64,000 nucleotides of DNA. Source: Ruminococcaceae bacterium UBA7127. Lineage in GTDB: Bacteria; Bacillota; Clostridia; Oscillospirales; Acutalibacteraceae. Shown piece after piece: positions 25,954 through 33,811 of this stretch (its first letter is position 1; each line of letters opens with the position of its first letter). A program made the position numbers and the translations under genes. The notes under the pieces were generated by a model, which saw nothing but the letters and a program-made list of their open reading frames with translations, searched no databases and was not told where the DNA came from. Where the stretch lies: assembly GCA_002493005.1 (NCBI GenBank), contig DKXL01000008.1, positions 1 to 64,000 of the forward strand, in the 5' to 3' direction.

Positions 25954-27011
25954 TTTCTCTTTGTATGATAGCCTACAATGAGTCCAAAGCACTCAAGGGT
26001 TTGTTCAGGGACATTTCATTGCAGGACTATCCTCATGACCAGATTGAGGTTGTATTTGTTGACAGTATGTCAACCGACAACACAAAAGAAAAAATGGAAA
26101 AGTTTAGAGATGCCGACTATGGGTTTGCAAACGTGGCTATAGTTCAGTGCGTCAAGAAAAATCAGGCAAGCTCCTGGAATGCCGCACTGATGACAGCCAA
26201 GGGTGATATTATTATCAGAGTTGACGCCCATGCTCGAATTCCACGCAACTTTGTATCCCGAAATGTTTACAACATTAATCAGGGTGAATATGTTGTCGGC
26301 GGCGGCAGACCTAATATCAGCTCAAATGTTTCAAGCTGGAAATTAACATTGCTTGCGGCTGAGGACTCGCTGTTTGGCAGTTCGGTTGCTTCATACAGAC
26401 GTCCGGCAACCCAGAAGGAATATATGGACAGCCTGTTTCATGCGGCTTATCGCCGTGAGGTTATTCAAACCGTCGGCGGCTTTAACGAGGATCTTGGCAG
26501 AACCGAGGACAATGAGTTTCATTACAGAATCAGACAAGCAGGCTATAAGATGTGCTGTTGCCCCGATATAATCTCATACCAGCATTCACGAAATGACCTA
26601 AAAAGTATGATAAGACAAAAGTATTCTAACGGCAGATGGATAGGACTTACGCTTTCTGAGTGCCCCGGATGCCTTTCGTATTTTCATTTTGCACCGTTTT
26701 TGTTTGTTATGGCAATTTTGGGATGCAGTGTGTTTGCACTTTTGGGATTCCCTATGCTTTTGTATATTTTATTGATAATATACGGAATGTTTGATATTGT
26801 AAACGCAGTAGGATGCTGCACTATGAAAAATGTTCAACCTCAGTTTATTTTGCTGCCGATTATTTTCCCGATTTTGCACGTTTCATACGGCATTGGTACG
26901 GCAGTGGGTTTAATTCAAATCCCATGGTGGCAGAAGCAAATTCGTAATAGTCCTGCAAAGGCTCATATCGAAAAGGTAAAGCGAAAGGTTGCAAAAAATA
27001 CGATTAAATAA
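25947..27011 (+). CDS. Family 2 glycosyltransferase, membrane-associated
   Basis: A 354-residue GT-A enzyme. The catalytic domain (1 to about 235) opens LVSLCMIAYNESKALKGLF and has DSMSTDNT for nucleotide-sugar binding, VDAHARIP as the DxD-like metal motif, and NEDLGRTEDNEFHYRIRQAGYKM as the acceptor-site ED(N)E segment. Two or three transmembrane helices follow (about 245-330). The likely role is to extend a lipid-linked surface glycan. It starts inside the preceding gene, and a LicD gene follows 58 bases downstream. Confidence 0.9.
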   Translation: MLVSLCMIAYNESKALKGLFRDISLQDYPHDQIEVVFVDSMSTDNTKEKMEKFRDADYGFANVAIVQCVKKNQASSWNAALMTAKGDIIIRVDAHARIPRNFVSRNVYNINQGEYVVGGGRPNISSNVSSWKLTLLAAEDSLFGSSVASYRRPATQKEYMDSLFHAAYRREVIQTVGGFNEDLGRTEDNEFHYRIRQAGYKMCCCPDIISYQHSRNDLKSMIRQKYSNGRWIGLTLSECPGCLSYFHFAPFLFVMAILGCSVFALLGFPMLLYILLIIYGMFDIVNAVGCCTMKNVQPQFILLPIIFPILHVSYGIGTAVGLIQIPWWQKQIRNSPAKAHIEKVKRKVAKNTIK

Positions 27012-27069
27012 AACCAGGAATTTTATATTTTTATTACTATTGTAAAGCAGAAAGGCTACGGAAATTAAT

Positions 27070-27933
27070 ATGGCTGAAAAAGTAGAATTAACGCCTGAGC
27101 TGCTTCGTGAATTACAGCTCAAGCAGCTTGATATGCTCGTATATTTTAAGCAGTTTTGCGAAAAAAACAACCTTACCTTTTATTTAATCGGAGGTTGTCT
27201 TATAGGTGCGCTCAGAAACGGCGGTTTTGTGCCGTGGGATGATGATGTTGATGTAATGATGCCTCGCAGTGATTACGAAAAGCTAAGTGTTCTGTGGAAA
27301 GAACAGCATGCCGACGGCAGATTCAGGCTTCTTAAAACTGACGACGAAATGTTCACAGGCAATATTTTTACGACCATAACAGATACAAATTATACAATGG
27401 TTAAGACAAATCAGACCGAGGTTGATATTCCGCACGGATTGGTGCTTGACGTATTTCCGCTTGACGTGTGTCCCGACGGCCGTTTTGCACGCAAAATGCA
27501 ATATGTATGGACTATGCTTTACTCGTTGTTTTTGGCGCAGATTGTGCCTGAAAACCACGGCGGACTGATTGGCTTTGGCAGTAGGCTGTTGCTTGCCGTT
27601 GTCAGAGGAAAAAAGCTTAGAAATAAGATTTGGCGCTTTTGCGAAAAAAAGATGAGCCGTTACAAGCTCAGCGAAAACAAGTGCGTAACAGAGCTTTGTT
27701 CCGGACCTCATTGGATGAAGTTTGAGTATCCCAAGCACATATATGACGGTATTGATTATGTGACATTTGAGGGACTTAAAATGCCGTGTATGTCCGGCTA
27801 TGACGAATATCTGACTAAGGTATTTGGTGATTATATGCAACTTCCGCCCAAAGAAGAGCAGATTCCGCATCACGATATTGCTTACCTTGATTTGAACACA
27901 CCTTGCATTGAATATGACAGCAAGAGGAAGTAA
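27070..27933 (+). CDS. LicD-family phosphotransferase
   Basis: A 287-residue stand-alone LicD protein, nucleotidyltransferase-like fold, that should add a phospho-group such as phosphocholine to a glycan. The motif YLIGGCLIGALRNGGFVPWDDDVDVMMPRSDYEKL includes the acidic triplet; DVFPLDVCPDG and a C-terminal TFEGLKMPCMSGYDEYLTKVFGDYMQLPP complete the family pattern. It shares that pattern with the LicD half of the fusion at 982-2850 without the epimerase half. The following gene begins three bases after its stop. Confidence 0.92.
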   Translation: MAEKVELTPELLRELQLKQLDMLVYFKQFCEKNNLTFYLIGGCLIGALRNGGFVPWDDDVDVMMPRSDYEKLSVLWKEQHADGRFRLLKTDDEMFTGNIFTTITDTNYTMVKTNQTEVDIPHGLVLDVFPLDVCPDGRFARKMQYVWTMLYSLFLAQIVPENHGGLIGFGSRLLLAVVRGKKLRNKIWRFCEKKMSRYKLSENKCVTELCSGPHWMKFEYPKHIYDGIDYVTFEGLKMPCMSGYDEYLTKVFGDYMQLPPKEEQIPHHDIAYLDLNTPCIEYDSKRK

Positions 27934-27936
27934 TTT

Positions 27937-28662
27937 ATGAATTTACAGCTTGAAAACTGGACGGCAAATGATTATAATTCGTTTTTAGAATATTTAAAGA
28001 GCAAGGCTGACGAAAAATATAAGAATTTTCATTCATCACTTGTACCTGATGTCGACAAGGAAGAAATCCTCGGTGTGAGAATGCCAGTTATGCGTGAAAT
28101 GGGCAGACAGATTGCAAAGGGTAACGCAAGAGAATTTTTAGCGGTTTCGCAAAATGGTCTTTACGAAGAGCGAATGCTCAGAGGTATTGTAACAGGGCTG
28201 ATAAAGCCAAATGGATTTGATGATTTTATTGCTTTGGTTGATGACTTTGTCAAGGTAATTCACAACTGGGCAATTTGTGATTGCTTTTGCGCAGGCTTAA
28301 AGCAAATCAAAAAATATAAGCAGGAATTTTTTGATTATATTCAACGCTACATAGATTCTGACAACGTATGGATAAAGCGCGCAGGACTTGTTATAATGTT
28401 AGACTATTATCTTGAGGACAACTATATTGACTGTGTGCTTGAGAGATGCGACAGCATAAAAAGTGATTTTTATTATGTAAGAATGGCTCAGGCTTGGCTT
28501 GTGGCAACTGCACTGGCAAAGTGCTATGACCAAACAATGGCTTATATTCACAATAATTCGCTTGATGATTTCACCTTTAACAAGGCTGTACAGAAGTGTG
28601 TCGAAAGCAGACGGATAGATGATAGAACAAAACAATATCTAAAAAGCCTGAAAAGGTATTGA
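27937..28662 (+). CDS. DNA alkylation repair protein, AlkD-like
   Basis: A 241-residue all-helical HEAT-like repeat protein of the AlkD family, DNA glycosylases that excise positively charged alkylated bases. Family marks: KYKNFHSSLVPDVDKEEILGVRMPVMREMGRQIAKG near the N-terminus, NWAICDCFCAGLK in the middle and the YYVRMAQAWLVATALAKCYD repeat. It is translationally close to the LicD gene, but the functional link is not obvious. The -35 box of the riboflavin transporter promoter overlaps its stop codon. Confidence 0.88.
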   Translation: MNLQLENWTANDYNSFLEYLKSKADEKYKNFHSSLVPDVDKEEILGVRMPVMREMGRQIAKGNAREFLAVSQNGLYEERMLRGIVTGLIKPNGFDDFIALVDDFVKVIHNWAICDCFCAGLKQIKKYKQEFFDYIQRYIDSDNVWIKRAGLVIMLDYYLEDNYIDCVLERCDSIKSDFYYVRMAQAWLVATALAKCYDQTMAYIHNNSLDDFTFNKAVQKCVESRRIDDRTKQYLKSLKRY

Positions 28663-28686
28663 CAAAAACTAAATACTGCATATAAT
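28659..28686 (+). promoter_or_regulatory. Sigma-A promoter of the FMN riboswitch-ribU transcript
   Basis: TTGACA, 16-base spacer, TATAAT, about ten bases before the riboswitch begins. The TTGACA overlaps the last codons of the AlkD-like gene. Confidence 0.9.
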
Positions 28687-28698
28687 ATAATTGACAGT

Positions 28699-28814
28699 TG
28701 TCTTCGGGGCGGAGTGAAATTCTCCACCGGTGGTTATAGTCCACGAACAGGCGAAAGTCTGCCGAGTCTGTGAAATTCAGACACCGACGGTTAAAGTCCG
28801 GATGAAAGAAGATG
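28699..28814 (+). promoter_or_regulatory. FMN riboswitch (RFN element)
   Basis: Contains the conserved RFN core: GGGGCGGAGTGAAATTC, TCCACCGGTGG, AGTCCACGA, the variable stem around GGCGAAAGTCTGCC, TGAAATTCAGACACCGACGG, TTAAAGTCCGGATG and AGAAGA closing P1 against TCTTC at 28701-28705. It senses flavin mononucleotide. The terminator 45 bases downstream and the riboflavin transporter gene show an OFF switch by premature termination. Confidence 0.97.
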
Positions 28815-28857
28815 CAAAACAACAGCGCTTATAGTGCTGAATATTTTGCTGTTTATT

Positions 28858-28886
28858 CCCGTTACAGTTGTAACGGGATTTTTTCT
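28858..28886 (+). terminator. Riboswitch-controlled terminator before ribU
   Basis: CCCGTTAC / GTAACGGG with a four-base loop, then ATTTTTTCTTT. It is the expression platform of the FMN riboswitch. Confidence 0.92.
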
Positions 28887-28936
28887 TTATGGATAAAAAC
28901 CCGACAACTCGAAAAATATTTTTAGGAGTGGTCAAA

Positions 28937-29641
28937 ATGACAAAAAGCGAACAACAAACACAGACAAACAGGCTTAACAGCTCTTACAGAACCAAACAAA
29001 TGGTAATTCTTGCGCTGATTGCAGCCATAGCATACGCAGTTACCTTTGTATGCAGATTACCGATTATTCCTGCAATTGGGTTTGTGGATTTAGAGTTTAA
29101 GAGCGCTGTGATTTTAATAGGCGGATTTATCTTTGGACCAATGTCGGGGTTTATTATGACGGTAGTAGTGTGCCTGCTTGAGATGATTACGTTTAGCTCA
29201 ACAGGAGTTATCGGCTGTATAATGAACATACTTGCAACAGCATGCATTGTAGTTCCTGCATCGTTTGTTTATAAGAAAAAAAGCTCACCGCTTGGTGCGA
29301 CAGTAGGCTTGGCAGCAGGTGTTTTGCTGATGACAGTTGCAATGGTGCTGTGGAACTATATTGTTACACCGATTTATATGGGCGTGCCGAGAGAAGCAGT
29401 AGAAGCGCTCTTGCTGCCCGCATTTGTTCCGTTTAACCTGCTCAAGGGCGCGCTTAACGGAGCTGCGGCAATGTTGTTGTACAAATTTGTGCTTGCCGCA
29501 CTTGAAAAATCAAACCTGATTCCCAAAAAAGAAAATAAAGAAAAAAACAGTATTGGTTCAATAATCGGTGTAGTAATTGTATCACTTATGGTGTTATTAA
29601 CCTGCGTTTTGATAATTTTAGCATTTAACGGAGTATTTTAA
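28937..29641 (+). CDS. ribU: Riboflavin transporter RibU (ECF S component)
   Basis: The substrate-binding membrane subunit of an energy-coupling-factor transporter for riboflavin. The 234-residue sequence has about six helices; the first ones carry ALIAAIAYAVTFVCRLPI and GFVDLEFKSAVILIGGFIFGPMSGFIM, the S-component pattern that contacts the shared EcfT. A cytoplasmic tail follows the Ala/Leu-rich last helix. The ATG at 28937 lies after AGGAG. Control by the FMN riboswitch upstream fixes its substrate. The ECF ATPases and EcfT are not in the window. Confidence 0.95.
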   Translation: MTKSEQQTQTNRLNSSYRTKQMVILALIAAIAYAVTFVCRLPIIPAIGFVDLEFKSAVILIGGFIFGPMSGFIMTVVVCLLEMITFSSTGVIGCIMNILATACIVVPASFVYKKKSSPLGATVGLAAGVLLMTVAMVLWNYIVTPIYMGVPREAVEALLLPAFVPFNLLKGALNGAAAMLLYKFVLAALEKSNLIPKKENKEKNSIGSIIGVVIVSLMVLLTCVLIILAFNGVF

Positions 29642-29723
29642 AATTTAATCTGCTTATTGGTCAGATTTTTTTTTAGAAATAATCGAAAAAAATCTGATTT
29701 TGAAAAATTATTAAAATACTTAC

Positions 29724-29751
29724 TTGACAACGTGTATATTAGTGATATAAT
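29724..29751 (+). promoter_or_regulatory. Sigma-A promoter of the THF riboswitch-folT transcript
   Basis: TTGACA, 16-base spacer, TATAAT, 33 bases before the first riboswitch stem. Confidence 0.9.
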
Positions 29752-29784
29752 TCTTTTTGACGGCACTATTAGGTGCAGTCAATT

Positions 29785-29885
29785 ACAGAGTAGAAATTTG
29801 TGCGTGAAGTGTTTTGCGGACGGGGAGTTGCCGCAAAAACGAAAGATGGCTTTGCCTCTGCGGTACGAATTTCGCATCCCGCTGT
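29785..29885 (+). promoter_or_regulatory. Tetrahydrofolate (THF) riboswitch
   Basis: The stretch matches the THF aptamer: AGAGTAG after the P1 strand ACAG, GCGTGAAGTGT, GGGGAGTTGCC, ACGAAAG, TGCGGTACGAATTTCGCATCC, closing with CTGT. The three-way junction and the pseudoknot-forming loops can be placed. It precedes a terminator and the folate ECF S component gene, so folate excess should end transcription. Confidence 0.9.
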
Positions 29886-29899
29886 TACTTTGGGTCATT

Positions 29900-29930
29900 A
29901 GCGGGCAGAATTTCTGTCCGCTTTTTGTTT
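29900..29930 (+). terminator. Riboswitch-controlled terminator before folT
   Basis: AGCGGGCAGAA pairs with TTTCTGTCCGCT, followed by TTTTTGTTTT. Its 5' strand AGCGGG can alternatively pair with CCCGCT (29878-29883) at the 3' edge of the aptamer, a ready-made antiterminator. Confidence 0.88.
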
Positions 29931-29949
29931 TGTAAAAAACTGCGTGAGA

Positions 29950-30016
29950 GAATGGTCGGGCAAGGATGTGTTGACACTATAAAGCTATTTTCACGAATTG
30001 TGAGTGGCATCACGCC
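29950..30016 (+). repeat. Dispersed hairpin repeat, copy 1
   Basis: Shares with copies at 30050 and 36410 the order GTCGGGCA, an AAG-TGTnGA block, ATAAAGCTATTTTCACGAA, TTGTGAG and a G/C hairpin ending CACGCC. It contains a TCAC-GAATT-GTGA foldback. It stands between the folT riboswitch terminator and the folT coding region, hence inside the folT leader. Confidence 0.7.
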
Positions 30017-30049
30017 ATATTATTAACTTTATTGAATATAGAGTAATAA

Positions 30050-30117
30050 TTTTCGGGAAAATAAGTTTTCATACTATCAAGCTATCTTCACGAATTGTGA
30101 GCGGCGTCACGCCGCCG
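30050..30117 (+). repeat. Dispersed hairpin repeat, copy 2
   Basis: Second copy, 100 bases after the first, in the folT leader. The TATCAAGCTATCTTCACGAA, TTGTGAG and GCGGCG-TCA-CGCCGC hairpin are intact; the 5' part (TTCGGGAAAATAAG) is diverged. It ends 30 bases before the folT start codon. Confidence 0.75.
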
Positions 30118-30146
30118 GAGTAACAACGAAAATTCAGGAGGACAAT

Positions 30147-30731
30147 ATGACACAAATCAAAAAACTAAAAAGCTCAACACTTGAACTGAAAAACGTTTAT
30201 TCTCTCGCAGGCATTGCAATGCTTCTTGCTCTGAGAATTGTATTAGGCATTTTTGCTAACGGAACATTACCGTTTTTCGGCAACAATGTAAAAATCAGCG
30301 GTGCATTTCTGCCGATTGCGATAACAGGCGCAATGTACGGCTGTGTACCGGCGGCGCTTGTTGGTGCTCTCGGTGATATTCTTTCCTTTATCATCAATCC
30401 TGTCGGAGCGGCGTATTTTCCCGGCTTTACAATAAGCGGATTGCTTACGGGATTTATTTACGGTATGGCATTTTACAAAAACAATGTGACTGCCAAAAGG
30501 GTTATCATTGCATGGTTAATAAACACATTTACCGTTGAAACCTTTTTGGCGGCATTTTGGCTGTTTTACCTTTACGGAGCAAAATCGGGAGATTCGTACC
30601 ATGTGTATCTGATAACAAGGTTTATCAGTCAGGCTGTCAAGTGTATTCCCGAAATCCTTTTGATTCTGGGTGTCGGCAAGCTGTCGGCAAAAGTTCATAT
30701 GCCGCAAAACTTAAGAAAACACAGTGCATAA
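30147..30731 (+). CDS. folT: Folate transporter FolT (ECF S component)
   Basis: A 194-residue membrane subunit with about six helices: SLAGIAMLLALRIVLGIFA, then NNVKISGAFLPIAITGAMYGCVPAALVGALGDILSFI, with the G-A-P-rich FPGFTISGLLTGFIYGMAFYKN following. This is the FolT/ThiT-like S-component pattern, and the THF riboswitch upstream points to folate. GGAGG lies six bases before ATG. It needs the common ECF module, encoded elsewhere. Between riboswitch and start are two copies of a dispersed repeat. Confidence 0.93.
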   Translation: MTQIKKLKSSTLELKNVYSLAGIAMLLALRIVLGIFANGTLPFFGNNVKISGAFLPIAITGAMYGCVPAALVGALGDILSFIINPVGAAYFPGFTISGLLTGFIYGMAFYKNNVTAKRVIIAWLINTFTVETFLAAFWLFYLYGAKSGDSYHVYLITRFISQAVKCIPEILLILGVGKLSAKVHMPQNLRKHSA

Positions 30732-30760
30732 AAAGGAGCCTTCGGGCTCCTTTTATTCTT
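30731..30760 (+). terminator. Terminator of folT
   Basis: AAAAGGAGCC / GGGCTCCTTTT around a TTC loop, followed by ATTCTTTT; it begins at the stop codon. Confidence 0.9.
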
Positions 30761-30780
30761 TTAAACGTGTGCGGTTTTAT

Positions 30781-30810
30781 TTGACATAATTGTTGTTGGT
30801 ATGTTACAAT
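30781..30810 (+). promoter_or_regulatory. Promoter of the DegV-family gene
   Basis: TTGACA, 18-base spacer, TACAAT, 78 bases before the start codon. Confidence 0.75.
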
Positions 30811-30888
30811 TATTTTAATAATAGGATCGGTATTTTGCAAAATATTGCAGATAATAATATTTACAATTCAAAAACAAGGAGGTTGTTT

Positions 30889-31743
30889 ATGAGCAGCAAA
30901 ATTATTCTCAGCGCCGACAGCACAGTTGATTTGGGAGAGGAATTGTATAATCGCTACAATGTCATTACTGTTCCGCTTCACATTGTTTTGAATGACAAAA
31001 GCTACGAGGATTTGGTGAACATTACGCCGGATGAAATTTATGCAAACTTTGACAGTACGGGTACGCTTCCAAAGACTTCCGCAGTAAACTGTCAGGAGTA
31101 TATTGACAGGTTTAAACCCTATGTTGATGAGGGCTACGATGTGGTTCATATCAATATCGGCAGTGCTTTGTCAACCTCATACAACCAATGCTGTCTTGCG
31201 GCAAAAGAACTCGGTCACATATATCCTGTTGATTCCTGCAATCTGTCAACAGGCTCAGGCTTGCTTGTTATTGAGGCTGCAAAGCGTATTGCACAAGGAA
31301 TGTCAGCCGAAGAGGTTGCAAAAGAGGTGCAAAGCCTTACGCCAAAGTGTCACGCAAGTTTTATTGTTGACAAGCTCAACTATCTGAGGGCAGGCGGACG
31401 GTGTTCGGCACTCGCCGCTCTGGGCGCTAATCTGCTCAGCATAAAGCCGAGAATTGACGTCAACAACAAGGACGGCAGTATGAACGTAGGCAAAAAGTAT
31501 CGAGGCAAGTTTATTAAGGTACTTGAAAGCTATGTTGAAGAAGAACTTGCGCATTATGATAACATCAACAGCGAACGAATTTTTATTACACATTCGGGTG
31601 TTGATGAGGAAATTTGCAACAGCGTTTATGAAATATTGAAAGCCAAAAATTATTTTAAAGAGATTCTGATTACCAGAGCAAGCTGTACAATATCATCTCA
31701 CTGCGGCCCCGGCACACTCGGAATACTTTTTATGACAGAATAA
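30889..31743 (+). CDS. DegV-family fatty-acid-binding protein
   Basis: A 284-residue cytoplasmic two-domain DegV/FakB-type protein that holds a fatty acid, in FakAB systems for phosphorylation. Family marks: ILSADSTVDLGEELYNRYNV, the PKTSAVN switch (TLPKTSAVNCQEY), VHINIGSALSTSYNQC, DSCNLSTGSGLLV and a C-terminal SCTISSHCGPGTLGILFM whose His and Gly-Pro-Gly bind the carboxylate. Start ATG follows AAGGAGG. A FakA kinase gene is not in the window, so a FakB role is only likely. Confidence 0.92.
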   Translation: MSSKIILSADSTVDLGEELYNRYNVITVPLHIVLNDKSYEDLVNITPDEIYANFDSTGTLPKTSAVNCQEYIDRFKPYVDEGYDVVHINIGSALSTSYNQCCLAAKELGHIYPVDSCNLSTGSGLLVIEAAKRIAQGMSAEEVAKEVQSLTPKCHASFIVDKLNYLRAGGRCSALAALGANLLSIKPRIDVNNKDGSMNVGKKYRGKFIKVLESYVEEELAHYDNINSERIFITHSGVDEEICNSVYEILKAKNYFKEILITRASCTISSHCGPGTLGILFMTE

Positions 31744-31755
31744 CGACAGGGTATA

Positions 31756-31792
31756 AAAAGCACTTTTATCTGCGGATAAAAGTGCTTTTGTT
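31756..31792 (+). terminator. Terminator of the DegV-family gene
   Basis: Perfect 15-base stem AAAAGCACTTTTATC / GATAAAAGTGCTTTT with a four-base loop, followed by GTTG. Confidence 0.85.
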
Positions 31793-31830
31793 GTATTAAG
31801 CTGTTTAAAACTGTTGATAAAGCAATTGAG

Positions 31831-33519
31831 TTAAAATTCAGAAATTAATTCTGCACTTAATTTTTGTATCAAGGTAACATCAAAAATATTAATTGCTTCA
31901 TCTCCATTTACATTTGCAAACAAACACTGATTGTCGTTTAACAGTTCAACCTCGGCAATATGCTTTTGAATCATAGTAGCATCCAAAATGTTGACTTTGC
32001 CGTCGTTGTTTATATCTCCGAGCAAACCCTGTTTATAATGTAATTGTGCTTTTTTTAGTTCATCGTTACCTGTGCTGATTGCTATTTTGTTCCAATCTTT
32101 AATTGTTTTTGAATAATAAATATCTTTAAGGTTAGAACAGCCATTAAATGCATTATCCTTAATCTCTGTAACGCTGCCGGGAATTGTTACGCTTGCAAGG
32201 GCTGAACAATTCTGAAATACAGAGGTATCAATGCTCGTTATACTATCGGGGATGGTTACGCTTGTAAGGCTTTTGCAAGTGCTAAATGCAGAAGCTCCGA
32301 TGCTTGTAACACCGTTTGATATTGCTAAGTTATTCATATTTACGCAGTACTCAAACGCAGAACTGCCGATGCTTTTAACGCTGTTTGGAATTGTTAGGTT
32401 TGAAAGCTGTGAACAGGACTTAAAAGCAGAATCTCCGATGCTTGTAACGCTATTTGGAATCGTAACATCTGCAAGATGCGAGCAATACGCAAACGCAGAG
32501 TCACCAATGCTTTTAACACCGTTTTGTATTGTCAGGTCTTTAAGTGTGAAGCAATACGCAAACGCAGAGTCACCAATGTTTGTGACACTGTTTGGTATTG
32601 TAACACTCTCAAGATTGAAGCACTCCTCAAAGGCGTGCTTGCTAATACTTGTAACGCCGTTTGGAATTACTGCACTTATAAGATATTGGCAACGTTCAAA
32701 TGCACCAACCCCAATACTTACAAGGCTGTCGGGAAATATTATATTTTCAAGGTTTGTACAATTGTAAAATGCGTAATCACTAATACTTACTGTTCCTTTT
32801 TTTATTAAATAAGAATCTTTGATTTCTTCTTTCGCTTTAATTAAATGATTGTCTATATACAAAACACCATCTTCCCAGTTGCTTTGACTATTATAATATG
32901 CAGTATTAAAAAAAGCGCCATTCTCAATGCTTGTAACGTTGTCGGGGATAGTTATGCTTTTAAGGCTTGTGCAGTTATAAAATGCATGATCATTAATTTT
33001 TGTAACGCTGTTAGGGAGTGTTATGCTTGCAAGATTTATGCAGCCCCAAAATAAATTATCTTCAATGCATGTAATGTTGTTGGGGATTGTTATGCCTTTA
33101 AGGCTTTCACAATGACTAAATGATCCTAATCCAATACTCTTGACACTGTTGGGAATCGTTATACTTTTAAGGTTTGTACACCCATAAAAGGAATTGTTGC
33201 CAAGACGTGTAACGCTGTTTGGGATAGTTACGTTTACAAGGCTTTTGCAACTGTCAAATGCACCGCTGCCAATGCTTTTGACTGTATGTCTGTCTATTAG
33301 TGACGGAATAACTAAATCTGTTGCGCTTCCGGTGTAATCCTTAATGCTTGCAGTGCCGTCATCAAGAAGCTCATATTTAAAATCGCCGCTTGTGTATGTT
33401 TTGCCTACGCTGCTGTCGATTTCTGCTGCTGTTGCTGTAAACGGTGCAATTACCATTATGCTCAAAACCATTATCAATGCAAGGCTTAATGCCATTGTTC
33501 CTTTAAGCTTTGTTCTCAT
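31831..33519 (-). CDS. Secreted BspA-type leucine-rich-repeat protein with C-terminal dockerin
   Basis: A 562-residue secreted protein. Signal peptide 1 to about 32 (ending ATA-AEI), a short lead-in, then about 16 LRR_5/BspA repeats of 23 residues (SVTSIGDSAFKSCSQLSNLTIPN and variants) over about 75-490, then a dockerin (about 500-562) with loops DINNDGKVNILD and NVNGDEAINIFD. BspA repeats form curved adhesion surfaces, and the dockerin would fix it to a cohesin scaffold rather than directly to the wall. No enzyme domain is present. The second dockerin loop departs from the DxDGDG form (NVNGDE). GGAGG precedes the ATG. A long opposite-strand open frame here is only a shadow of the repeats. 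Confidence 0.93.
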   Translation of the reverse strand: MRTKLKGTMALSLALIMVLSIMVIAPFTATAAEIDSSVGKTYTSGDFKYELLDDGTASIKDYTGSATDLVIPSLIDRHTVKSIGSGAFDSCKSLVNVTIPNSVTRLGNNSFYGCTNLKSITIPNSVKSIGLGSFSHCESLKGITIPNNITCIEDNLFWGCINLASITLPNSVTKINDHAFYNCTSLKSITIPDNVTSIENGAFFNTAYYNSQSNWEDGVLYIDNHLIKAKEEIKDSYLIKKGTVSISDYAFYNCTNLENIIFPDSLVSIGVGAFERCQYLISAVIPNGVTSISKHAFEECFNLESVTIPNSVTNIGDSAFAYCFTLKDLTIQNGVKSIGDSAFAYCSHLADVTIPNSVTSIGDSAFKSCSQLSNLTIPNSVKSIGSSAFEYCVNMNNLAISNGVTSIGASAFSTCKSLTSVTIPDSITSIDTSVFQNCSALASVTIPGSVTEIKDNAFNGCSNLKDIYYSKTIKDWNKIAISTGNDELKKAQLHYKQGLLGDINNDGKVNILDATMIQKHIAEVELLNDNQCLFANVNGDEAINIFDVTLIQKLSAELISEF

Positions 33520-33695
33520 AAAAATCCTCCTAAAATAAAAAGTGGCGTAACGCTTCCCACAATACGAGTAATTTACTATAAAGTAAAAATTTAATTATGT
33601 TTAGCAACTTATTTTATCACATAGAATATTAAAAAGCAATAAGTGCAATTAATTTTAGTATGAGTCGATATTTGTCATTTTAAAGAAAAAAATAC

Positions 33696-33724
33696 TTTAC
33701 TTTGCTAATGTGATAATGTATAAT
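33696..33724 (+). promoter_or_regulatory. Promoter of the amino-acid ABC transporter
   Basis: TTTACT, 17-base spacer, TATAAT, 88 bases before the start codon of the binding-protein gene. Confidence 0.75.
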
Positions 33725-33811
33725 AGTAATAATGTATGTATTGGGCAAATCAGTACCTTTTGTGACGAATTTAATTGCACCAATACAAATTAATTTACGG
33801 AGGATATTTTT

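Noticed and set aside
27283..27873. Minus-strand open frame of 196 codons opposite the LicD gene
   Set aside because: The plus-strand LicD motif pattern is clear; the opposite frame has no recognisable domain.
32231..32767. Plus-strand open frame of 178 codons with internal repeats
   Set aside because: It is the complement of the leucine-rich repeats of the minus-strand dockerin protein.
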